Both the position numbers and the translations under genes were made by a program. 64,000 nucleotides of DNA. Source: Molanna angustata (lineage: Eukaryota > Arthropoda > Insecta > Trichoptera > Molannidae). Under the pieces are notes generated by a model, which worked only from the letters and a program-made list of their open reading frames with translations, searched no databases and had not been told where the DNA came from. This document shows, piece after piece, positions 35,090 through 47,400 of the stretch. The stretch lies in contig OY754990.1 in NCBI GenBank assembly GCA_963576475.1, positions 7,629,985 to 7,693,984 on the forward strand, given 5' to 3'. Every line of letters starts with the position of its first letter. Within the stretch, counting starts at the first letter, position 1.

Positions 35090-35600
35090 GTATGTATGTA
35101 TGTATGTACATATGTATAGATTTGCCAAATTAGTATATGTATTGGCATACAATTAGAATAATCCAGCCCTAAAAATTAACAACTGGTACAACGAAGTAAA
35201 TAAATAAGGTATAAATTTATTTAAACTAGAAACTAATACATTAAGATAATTGATGGTTAAAATTTTTTTTTTAATCTTGATATGTATTTCTTTTAGAATT
35301 TTTAAATAATAATTATTGAAAAATGTCTATTGATTAAGAATATGTACATGCAGATAATTGAAAAAAATCCTTTATTATAATAAAAATACATAAGGCCAAA
35401 AGTTATGGCCGACATAACCTCAACGTCCGTTATATTTGCCGCTTCAAAGCATACTGATGGGCTCGCGAGCATGCAAATAGTGTCTGAACTGTCGACTTTT
35501 GATCCGTTTACACGCTCGCCGAAACGTTCGCCGCGCCTATACCAACATATAAACCTGGCATTAAAGGTTATTGACAATTTGACAGATGCGTTATAGACAA
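35090..35600 (+). repeat. Dispersed repeat, inverse copy at about 54575-54890
   Basis: GATTTGCCAAATTAGTATAT, ACAACTGGTACAACGAAGTA, TACACGCTCGCCGAAACGTT and other blocks recur in inverse order around 54575-54890. The unit contains a (TATG)n tract at its left. No protein resemblance. Confidence 0.75.
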
Positions 35601-35609
35601 TAACCACAG

Positions 35610-36620
35610 AAAACGTAAAATATGTCTATATTATAAGATAACGTAACTGACATTTCATTTTGAACTGTAATACGCAAATGAAATATTGTTATATAATACA
35701 CGCGTCAATGTATTTCATCTTGTTTATATTTATTTTAATAAAACACAATCCTCTTTTATGTTCGCAATCCGGCGAGCGTGGAAACGGCCTATTAAAGGAT
35801 GGAAGTGACAACTACAGGAAAACATAGAGAAAGTACCATAGATATTTAATCTCTCCTTAACTTTTAACTTGGATTGCTAAATCCAACGATTTTAGGGCCA
35901 AGTCAAATATTTGGCGACAACTATACTTACGCCATCACGAACTATTAGTCCTTTTACACAATGGTACACACTGGTCGATGATGGCCTGTAGTGGGCCAAC
36001 ATCGACCAGTGTGTATTCGCAGCTTTATTATTAATAACGAGGAAAACCATAGACGAAATAAAATAGTTGAAAGTTTGGGGGAATCCTAATATTTTGAAAA
36101 TTATGTGAATTGAGAAAAAGAATGTTCGGGCATCTTATCAAAGAATCACATGATAATAATGCGCAAATGTGTGATATCATCAGTCGAGGAATCAGTAATC
36201 GCAGCTTAGAGCAAATATAACTTTCATTGTGCTTACACCGTATGTGCTTGTACCAAAATATAACAGTGAAAATATTAATGTATTTGTGTACGAAATATAT
36301 TCTTTGATCTTAAACACTATACATAACAGTTAAGGGTATGTAATTATATATTTATTGAATTTATTTAATATATAATTGTTTATAAAATAAAACAAGTATT
36401 CCAACTGAAGATTTGTTCAAGATAATTTATTACTATTTAAACCACATTTTCAAATATAAGTATTTTCAATATATATTTTCTAATTTCAAATCTTTCCAAT
36501 ACTTATTTTCAATAACAAAATAAAAAATCTTTCCAACACTTATTTTCAATTACATTTTAAACTATTTCCTAAAGTCCAATTTTTCTAAAATTTGAGATTT
36601 TTTATTTGTTTATATTTATA
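35610..36620. other. AT-rich DNA inside the foldback
   Basis: GACAATAACCACAGAAAACG at about 35597 is the inverse of a block in the 17.4-kb TIR element. A short tandem of TTCCAATACTTATTTTCAAT (about 36490-36560) is present. No gene is seen. Confidence 0.4.
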
Positions 36621-37049
36621 CCAATTTTCAGCGTTCTAGCTTTTATGGTTTTAGAGATATATGGAAAAATAAAGTAAAAATTCAAAAAGTGATAACTCCC
36701 GATTGAAACAAAAATTCTAAATTCTGAGTACAAAAGTTTTGTAGGCCTATAACTATCTATATATTCTGAAATTTTGGGCTCTGTGAATTGAGTGGATCAA
36801 AATTTATAAGGGGACACACACACAGACACACCAAATTTTTTCTGATTACTATTTTATATTAATGTAAAATATGTAATGGCTGTATTGTTTCCCAAAAATA
36901 AAATAAAATAAAAATAAAATTAAATTAAATGTTCTACTCCTAATTCTGTGTAAATCCATACATAGAACATATATGCTGCGAGGCCTCTAAGTTGGTGTTT
37001 TTTTTACATAAAAGTATATTCAAAGCCGGTGCCTCTCCCAGCCCTTATG

Positions 37050-37797
37050 GGTGCACCGTAAGAGCCGGATAATCAAAAATACAACAAGCAACAATAACAT
37101 CGCACATAGTTCAGCAATGAGGTTCACCATCACACATTCTGAATGTAGTGTTTCGGGTGTCTCGTAAGAGCCGGGTAATAGAAAATACAACAAGCAACAA
37201 TAACATCTCACATAGTTCAGCAATGAGGTTCACCATCACACATTCTGAATGTAGTGTTTCGGGTGTCTCGTAAGAGCCGGGTAATAGAAAATACAACAAG
37301 CAACAATAACATCTCACATAGTTCAGCAATGAGGTTCACCATCACACATTCTGAATGTAGTGTTTCGGGTGTCTCGTAAGAGCCGGGTAATAGAAAATAC
37401 AACAGGCAACAATAACATCTCACATAGTTCAGCAATGAGGTTCACCATCACACATTCTGAATGTAGTGTTTCGGGTGTCTCGTAAGAGCCGGGTAATAGA
37501 AAATACAACAGGCAACGATAACATCTCACATAGTTCAGCAATGAGGTTCACCATCACACATTCTGAATGTAGTGTTTCGGGTGTCTCGTTAGAGCCGGGT
37601 AATCAAATATACAACAGGTAACGATAACATCTCACATTTTTCAGCAATGAGGTTCACCATCACACATTCTGAATGTAGTGTTTCGGGTGTCGTGTAAGAG
37701 CCGGGTAATAGAAAATACAACAGACAACAATAAAATCTCACATAGTTCAACAATGAGGTTCACCATCACACATTCTATTGAATGTAGTGCTTTTTTA
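37050..37797. repeat. 106-bp tandem repeat, 7 copies, upstream of the DXO-like gene
   Basis: GAGGTTCACCATCACACATT recurs at about 37119, 37225, 37331, 37437, 37543, 37649 and 37753. Every unit contains the core TTTCGGGTGTCTCGTAAGAG followed by CCGGGTAA. The array ends 180 bp before the start codon at 37976. Repeated minus-strand frames of 67-72 codons are artefacts of the repeat. Confidence 0.95.
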
Positions 37798-37975
37798 GGT
37801 GAGATGATACTAGTGTTTTGTGCTTCCTTTTATAAGAAAATGCACAACCACACGCCTGTCGCTGATTTCAGTGATTGTATATGTATAATATATTGTTTAA
37901 AAATTATTGTTACAGGTTTTCCAAAGTTTATGAAAAATTGAACGTCCATTCAACTACAAATATACATAATTTAAA

Positions 37976-38474
37976 ATGAGCCTATCCACAAAACCTGATA
38001 ATATTAAATCGACAATTTCTGAAATATCTCCGAAATTGGTCGGTTACTACAGTGTCGATGAAGATGGTACATTACTCGATGATGCATCACAACTGCGATA
38101 CATAAGGAACCTTGACTCCAGCAGAAATAGTCTACCGTTCAACCTGGACTATAATTATGTCAAACTATCCGAAATAAACACTAGCAGACATCAAATGGAT
38201 TTATTTCTTAAGTATTTAAAATTGCACAAGGAGGTTTTAAATGTATGTGACAAAAGCAAAGTCACTTTGAATAATGTCCCAGTTGTTGCCATGAAGAAAA
38301 CCATTTCGGAAATTGCAATGATACCCTTTTATCCATACAGAAGAGAGATCCCATTGTATATTTCAGCTACACTTTTCAACGAAGTATTATATCTAAACTT
38401 GGCGGATAAAGAATACTTTAATAATGATAAACCATCAGCTTGGGGTGTAAAATTTCAGCAATACATGCTGACAA
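37976..38474 (+). CDS. DXO-like gene, coding exon 1
   Basis: Encodes residues 1-166. The start ATG at 37976 is preceded by in-frame stops and the context TTTAAAATGA. The exon ends ATGCTGACAA|GTAAGT (phase 1). A CAG|G acceptor-like site at about 37915 could indicate a non-coding upstream exon. Confidence 0.85.
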
Positions 38475-41400
38475 GTAAGTATCATTATTTCTTTATCTTT
38501 CTCTGGTGCTACAGTCTAAAACCAGTGTAGCAAATTTCGCGTCAGCCTATTCCAATCTGCTTCCTGGTTAAGCTTCACCTCATCTTAGTCTGGGTTTTTC
38601 TAATTTTCTCCTTTAAACTGGATGTCCGATCATCAAATTTTCAGGGACGCATGTGTCTTTCATTCTCTGTACATGCTCAGCTCAGTTCATCTCAATGTTA
38701 GTACCTAGATTCAAATGTGTTATGATGAGATTCTAGGGACCTGATATATGCTGTACAAGTCAGTTTGGACTGTTTAACAGCATAATATAAAGAATTTTCA
38801 AAATTTGTTGTGAAGCACCGGCTTAGAATAATGCTTCCACTATTTTCTATAATCTTTGTTTTCGGGTGTCCCGTAAGAGCCGGGTAATTTCGGGTGTCCC
38901 GAAAGGGCCGGGTAATTTTGGGTGTCCCTTAAGAGCCGGGTAATTTCGGGTGTCCATTATTGATTTATTTATTACAAATCCAATAAAGTATAAAAATATT
39001 GGTAGAAACAATAAAGTTGAAAAATATATAATCAAAATGAGTCATTGGCCTCGTATGGATTTTTCCACTCTGTTTCAAGTTGTATTTTTATTATTTTTTT
39101 TGTTATTTGTAATAAAATATAATATAATGGAATTGTACAAATTGAATTTCTTCGAAATCAAGTAGGGATGATTAAATGTTACGTACTTTACAGATGAACC
39201 CAATGGGAATGTAGATGTTGAAAAGCCAGCATACGGAGTGGAATCCTTTAGACACGTGATTAAAACTGAATTAGGGAAGCATATTCTGTTCTTCAGTGGA
39301 CAAGCTGATGGATTCATTTGTCAAGAAGACGAAAAGGAACCTCTGGAAACTAGCAATATGACAAGAGAGGAGTTATTAAAGACGTTGAAAAATAAAATAT
39401 TTGCGGATTTTCACACTGGAAAAGAAAATGATTCCGCAAAAACTGATATGCTTTTGAGGTAAATAATTATATTTAGGATTTTTATAGATACTGTGATGAA
39501 TCTATTTATTTAAAGATTTGACTTATTGTTTGTTTTATGGACGATGCATATAATGCTCACTTTGATAGTACATCGGGAATAGCATCTACAAGTTGAAGAA
39601 ATATATCCATGTGGTTAGGTATGTGTAGATATGTTTTTTTTATTGCTTAGTGCTGGGTGGGAGAGTAGTGAAGTGTACCTATGGGACCTAGGGTGTTGAT
39701 TTTTGGATCACTGGGTTAGATCATGAGGTGAAGGGCAGTCGGTTGATGGGATTCGATTTTGGTCGCGGCACGCAATGGGATTGTTTTAAAAATAATACAA
39801 TTTGATTGTGTATTTAGATCGTGGAGTATATTTATTTTATTCTCTATCAACAATAATCAGTAAATTATTCGCTATCGTAAATTAAATTCAGTGCTTCATT
39901 TCCTGGAGAGATTCACGAGATGTCGATAAGTGTCTTTTATTTTCACTAACAATTTATTATTATCTTTTCTTTTCTATTGTAACAAGATGAGAGTACATGA
40001 AAATTGAATATAAATTAGAGAAAGTAATCATTTTAATCATTTTGAAATTCCTTTTCATACAATCTGAATAAACATAATTTTATTTTAAACATTATAACTT
40101 ATCAGAGATATTTTTATATATTTATTTTTTTTTACACTTGAAGTATTGTGTTTTATAATTGATAGAATATAGATGAAGTAAACTTGTATAATCCTATCCC
40201 ATATGAGTTGCTTGCACGTAGAATCTAGTAATTCATAAATTATTCTTGAAATTACTAATAGCATTATAATACTAACAAAACTCAATAATTCCTATCCTAT
40301 AAATGCATGTTAAATTGATAAGATATCCCATCTCGTAGAAAATCATAAGTATTATTTCCTGTCTTTTAATACCAGTATTTTACTAACTGAATATCGGGGT
40401 AAAATGCTTCACTAATCAAATATAATACTAAAATCGGTAATACCTTTATCCTAATTTTCATAAAAATCCGTCTGGTCAACGGATCCGTTCTTCGAACTCC
40501 TGCCTTTTATGTGGTTAATGGTTAGAGATCCTCACCTGACTGTGAGATCCCAGATGATGCCTTAGGCAGCCTTTTATCTAAATTTATTGATTTTAATATA
40601 CAGAAGTGCATGTTATACAGGTAGTTCATTAATCGTAGTTTAGTGCACTCGGACCTGAGAGTAATTAAAAATGGATGCTCAGGACGGGGGTAGGCGTGTA
40701 ATGGAGCCTCCTCAACTTAATGCATGAAAATTTTCCCCAGCATGTTGGAAAAACCTGAATTTCCCTTACCTTTAAATGTCAGACGATGTATGAAAATCTA
40801 GTAAAAACACAATACTTTATTAGTCCATTCTGTTGGAACCAGTGAAAATGTCACTTAGAACTTGTTAATGGTAACTAAAGTATCATCATATGTGTTGTAA
40901 AATAATCATATCATATAAAGAGAACAAATATATTCATGTTTCCATCTGTTACTGTAAAGAAAAATCGTGTCTTGAAAACTAACAAAATATTAATGATAAA
41001 GTGGACACATAATAAAAATCGATATATGTTTGTTTACGTCGCACTCAAGAAAAGACTGCATATAAATATTGTCCACTGTCAAATAATGTATTTTGGTGTG
41101 GTTTGATATGTTTTCATTACAGCTGGATTTCCAAAAAGGTAGGGAATTTAATTTTCGTTAACTACTAACATTCATGAGTGTGAAAACGTTAAAAAAAACA
41201 TATATCGTACTTTCTATTGAATTCTTATTTATTATCTATGTGAATTTGTTTTGTGATTATTTTTATGTCATCCTATTAACTCTGGTAGGTACATGGGGGT
41301 ATAATAGGATGGAGACGCCTTTGTACATGAAAAGTGCAATCAAATTCATAGCTTATTTTTTATCTGTAAAGTTGTCAGCAACGAATGACGTATGCTGTGC

Positions 41401-44400
41401 AAACTGGCGCAAACTTCAGTCACATTTGGTCACATTCTCTTACGATACAGCACGATATCGTTTCGTAAACAAAACACACAAAAATTTCGCAACCATCTTT
41501 TTTATTTGTGACCTTTTTTGTTCCCAAAAATATACTAATTTTTGATTTATCGAAATTAAAATGTCGAACAGGCATTGTTGTGTGGCAAAATGTAGGAGTA
41601 GAGGTGGAATATCTTTTCACAAGTAAGTATCGAAACTAACCTAAAAAATTAAAACGTAATATACCTATTATTATAAGTTGCGTAGTTATTGTTTACATGA
41701 ATCATTCTTAATGATTTAATATTACGAACAGTATAATTGTTTGTGATAGTTTAATAAAATAGTAAAATGGTTGTATTTGTTTGGTTTTGTAAATGGTCGC
41801 GGCAGCCATTACTTTTTATAATAATGTTGTATTTGACACAATTTGAGAAAAAATATAATTTCCATTCACTGTTAATGCTTTTCAATCTTATGTCTCATAT
41901 TTATAACGTTTTATATAATCCCCAAATATTTTATTTATGATTTAAGAAGATAGAGCACAAAAATCACATCATATGTCACTAGATTCCGCCATATTTCTTT
42001 TGAAGGCCGTAGTGATGTGCATAACATTTCCAATCTATATTTATTTTTACCATATCTTTTAATAGTTTTTTATAAATTCAGTCAACTTGCGGTATCTATT
42101 TGTTCCTGGCGTTATTTATTTATATTTCTTATGAAACGCGACTTTTTATATGATTTAAATACAATACTTATATGCAATATAAATAGACATATTTTTTTAC
42201 AGATTTTCAAAAAATCCCGCTTTAAGAGCTTTATGGATTGCCGCCGTCAATCGTGGACCAAATGGGCAACCATCTTCAGGCTGTGTCCTTTGTTCGAAGC
42301 ATTTCAGAGATGATGGAATTGACTGTAGTGGTTATCGAAGAAGAATAAAACCAAATGCTGTTCCTTCAATTTTCTCCCAATTAAATACTGTTTGTCCTGA
42401 AGTACGTTGATAGTACTATATTATATCTCATATATTTTATGTTTATTTATATTAATAATTTATTATATTTTGTACTTTTTTTGTAAATTTTATATATTAT
42501 ACTTACCTACATTATATTAGAAATCCTTACCAATATTACTTGTTTAAATATTATTTTTAGATGCGTAAATAAAAATATTTTTGTGGACGTTATGTTAAAC
42601 ACTATCTCTTTTTTTTCAAACAACTTTGCCCATCTTTAGTGAACCTTCGGTGCTTAGTTTTTCGTCATCAAATCCAGTTCATATTTCTGAAAATGATGTT
42701 CCTATTCAGGACTCCCCAAGAAAAATTTATATTTTTCATATAGTTATTAAAACAAACTAATAATTTTTGAAAAAAAGATGTTTAAAAAAACTACAGTTAT
42801 ATATATAAATATATATACTATAGTCAAATCTTGTAAGTGACCCGTCTCAGAACAGGTTTTCCTAGTGAGACGGGGAACGAATAATTTTATTGTTATAATG
42901 TTTTTGTTTTTGAACAATAAACGTCGGATTGCCGGCACTGAAAATAAATAAACTATTTATGAATTAAGCATTTTTTAATTCAATCCCTTTCCTGTAAATT
43001 ATTTAAACTCCTGAACTCCTCCACGAAGCACAAGGTTTCATTATTTTTAGGGAGAATCTCCAATTTTGCAATGATCTTTGTAAATATTTTTCTAATATTT
43101 TTTTACGGCACTGGCCGATTTAATAATGATATTAATAAAAATTAAGCCCTTGAGATGAGTTTTCACGAAAACGGCGCTATATAAATTATCCAACCATATA
43201 TATAAGCACTACAAATAATAACACTTATTTTTTTGTTTTTAATGAGTGATCCTTATTTTTTCATAACCAAAGTAAAATATATATGACATTTTTGCAGAAA
43301 ATAATATTTTATTATAAAATGCTTTTGTTCAATTATCGTAATTATAAATTGAAAAATATTCAATTTTAAAATAATATTTGACCATCTCTAATTCGTGGAT
43401 CATTTTCTAACTTCAACATTGCCATTAAAATATTATTGCCACGAGATAAAAAAAAGTACTTATTTTTGTCTTTATATTGTCATAACTGTCACTTGTGACT
43501 AACTTCCATAGGCTAAGAAGTTGATTGCATTTAGGTATTTGGTTTTTGTATGGAATTTTACGTAAGGGCGGCCCCTTGGGTAGGTATATAGACTGCCCTT
43601 CACCTCATGATCTAACCCAGTGATCCAGAAATCAACACCCTAGGTCCCATAGGTACACTTCACTACTCTCCCACCCAGTACTAAGCAATAAAAAAAACAT
43701 ATCTACACATACCTAACCACATGGATATATTTCTTCAACATGTAGATGCTATTCCCGATGTACTATCGAAATGAGTATTATATGCATCGTCCATAAAACA
43801 AACAATAAGTCAAATCTTTAAAGAAATAGATTCATCACAATACATACATACCATCACGCCATGTCCATGTCATAACTTATATTGTGACTTCCTTTACATT
43901 CATGCATTGTCTCTTACGTGCTAGTTAATTGTTCAAGTTTCTTAATTTATTTTTAAAAAAATATATGGTATGTTGAATATATATATGGTGATTTTACCTA
44001 AATAAAGGGCATTAAATGTTGTTTCTGGTTAAAAAGAAACGCAATTTCGTCTTTTCTATATTATAAATTTGAATGTTTGTATGTATCTATGTACCTATGT
44101 ATGTGTTGTATGCGCTCCTAAACCGTTCATCCGATTACGATGAAACTTTGGTGAATTGTCGAGCGTATATTATGTCCGGGATGGTTTCTGGTTTAAAATT
44201 TTTTTCTTCTTCTTTAAAATCTGGTTTAAAATTTTTTTCTTCTTCATCAAGTATTAGGTCATTTTACCAATATAGGGGGACTATCCTAGGAAAAGAAGGT
44301 CCAATTTTCCTTCCATCTCTTCGCAGGTCTTCCAGGACGGTTTCTGGATTTAAACTTTTTTCTTCTTCTTCATCGTGTAGGTATTTGGAATAGATTTTTA

Positions 44401-47400
44401 TTATAATATACTAGATGTAGTACTCCATGCAAAAAGTGAGTCATGGAATATCGCGCGTTTGACATTTTGGTTGGCAACATATTTCAGTTTTCCTTGCATT
44501 TCAACACATCCTAGATAACTGTTCTCTAAACCTTAACAGTTAAAATTTTTTTTAAGACAAATAAATCCGAAAACAATTCATATTAGTCGTTATTCTCTAT
44601 AGAAAAACCATATGGTCTGGAACCAAAACGTCAAAAATCCCCCAGAAAAATGACTCACATCGATTCATACCAAATTTGCTAACTACGAAATCTAGTTTAT
44701 GAATTTAAAACCTATGGTATTTGGTCATTTTACCTAGATAAAACATTTTTATTCTTCTTCTTCTTCATCGGGTATGAGGTCATTTTACCTATAAATTTTT
44801 CACTAACTTATGGTATTTTTGGTAAATCCATAGATTTTCGTATAATACACTAGATGTAAGCAAATTTTGTATGAATCGAAGCAAGGATTTTTGCTGCAGA
44901 ACTTTTGACAACAAAGTGGGCAGAAAACATTGTTTTTTCTATAGAGAATAACGACTAATGTGAATTGTTTTCGGATTTATTTGTCGAAAAGACCACTTTG
45001 TTCATCAAGATTTAGAGAGCAGTTATCTAGGAAGTGTTATGTATGGAAAAGTGCAATATGTTGCCAACCAAGACGTCAAACGCACGATACACCATGACTC
45101 ACTCATTGCACGGAGTACTACATCTAATATATTATATGGAAATCTTTGTGTGAATCCTACATAGTTCAAATACAGAATATAAAATTTACATTATATACTA
45201 ACAAATTTTCATAAAAATAAATTAGCATACCCAAAAACACAACAATCTATAGCTACACGAGCCAGCACCGCTACAAACTATGAGAACTGCTATGAGAATT
45301 TTGTTCAAAGACATTTTATTTTCATTGCCCCCAGAATTTATAACATGTTACCCAGGTATATCACTCAAAGAAATAATATCGTTGAAATCATTTAAAAGAA
45401 AATGTTCCAAATACATCATGAACTACGGGAGAACTAAAATATATCAAATGTACGACATCGTAGTGTAAAAGGACATAATTTATATAATTGTTATTTTTTT
45501 TCTTTCCTTTTTTGTAAAAAATCCTGATTGTTTTATAAATTTTGTGCTGTCTTGATTTGATCTGAGACTCGACTGAATAAAGATATGACTGACGGATCAC
45601 ATCTATGCTCTGTCAGTTCAGTATTCCCAAGAGATACTATTTCAGATTATTTGTGCAATTAACAAATAAAGATATGACTGACGGATCACATCTATGCTCT
45701 GTCAGTTCAGTATTCCCAAGAGATACTATTTCAGATTATTTGTGCAATTAACAAATAAAGATATGACTGACGGATCACATCTATGCTCTGTCAGTTCAGT
45801 ATTCCCAAGAGATACTATTTCAGATTATTTGTGCAATTAACAAATAAAGATATGACTGACGGATCACATCTATGCTCTGTCAGTTCAGTATTCCCAAGAG
45901 ATACTATTTCAGATTATTTGTGCAATTAACAAATAAAGATATGACTGACGGATCACATCTATGCTCTGTCAGTTCAGTATTCCCAAGAGATACTATTTCA
46001 GATTATTTGTGCAATTAACAAATAAAGATATGACTGACGGATCACATCTATGCTCTGTCAGTTCAGTATTCCCAAGAGATACTATTTCAGATTATTTGTG
46101 CAATTAACAAATAAAGATATGACTGACGGATCACATCTATGCTCTGTCAGTTCAGTATTCCCAAGAGATACTATTTCAGATTATTTGTGCAATTAACAAA
46201 TAAAGATATGACTGACGGATCACATCTATGCTCTGTCAGTTCAGTATTCCCAAGAGATACTATTTCAGATTATTTGTGCAATTAACAAATAAAGATATGA
46301 CTGACGGATCACATCTATGCTCTGTCAGTTCAGTATTACCAAGAGATACTATTTCAGATTATTTGTGCAATTAACAAATAAAGATATGACTGACGGATCA
46401 CATCTATGCTCTGTCAGTTCAGTATTCCCAAGAGATACTATTCCACATTGTGCAACTAACAAATAAAAATGACAAGATACCTACATACACAATATGTACA
46501 TATATACATATCATGATGACTCCAATTCTATTTTTTTTAATCTGTGTACAATAGTTAAGTTTATATTGTTTAGATTATTTTTAAAAATGCAAATAGTTAC
46601 AACCTATATGTCTCCTGTGAAATATAATAATATGTACACTGCTAGCCCTAGAACAGGTATACCTAGTTGGGCAGCAGTTATCAATTTTTAATGAAGATTA
46701 TTTATCGATGGCAGAGCGGTTAGCGCGCTGGGCTAGTAATCCAGTGGTCGCGAGTTCGAATCCTGCCTCGACCGATTTCGTTTACCTATAGCACAAGCAT
46801 TTATTCGCTTATTTTAGGGAACGTAGGAAGATGTATATGTACTTGTCTAACAAGGACGTATTAATCTACTGTGAAACAATACAAATTGTACTAAAACAAT
46901 TCATGTGCAATATGTGGAAAGATAACTTTGTACCTCTTGATGAGTACACAATGGTTTTTATCATAGATCAGGTTCGATGACTTTCAAACTTAAAAATTGA
47001 ATTTCTCTGTTGATGTTGAGTGTTGACGCCGCAATATGAATTGTCTATTGATAAAAGTATAATAAGGCTGTGTTTTTCGAACAAAATTAAAGTAAAAGTA
47101 TAGTTTAAAAACTTCTATTTCCTTAAAACGACGCAATTTTAAACAATTTTATGAAATCAAAGTATTTAAACTATACTAGGAATTACAGATACTTTTGTTG
47201 AAACAACCCAGCCTAAATCAAATCTGTTCTTTCAGGAGAAACCAATATTTAAAATGGTGGACTCAAGCTTATATCATGGGATTCAAAAAAGTTTACATTG
47301 GGTGCAAAGACAAGAATGGATTTTGTACGGCTATAAATGAGTTTGACACAGATACTTTGGCAGAATTGGGAGCTGTAAGTTGATTTTAATCATTTATTTA

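Noticed and set aside
41123..41138. 16-bp micro-exon of the DXO-like gene (AG|CTGGATTTCCAAAAAG|GT)
   Set aside because: The splice signals look good, but including it would leave exon 3 out of phase. Direct joining of 39458 to 47236 keeps the frame and the family alignment.
42642..42720. Third coding exon of the THAP gene
   Set aside because: The reading frame looks protein-like (Ser/Pro-rich), but the acceptor phase does not fit the exon 2 donor, so it cannot be joined with confidence.
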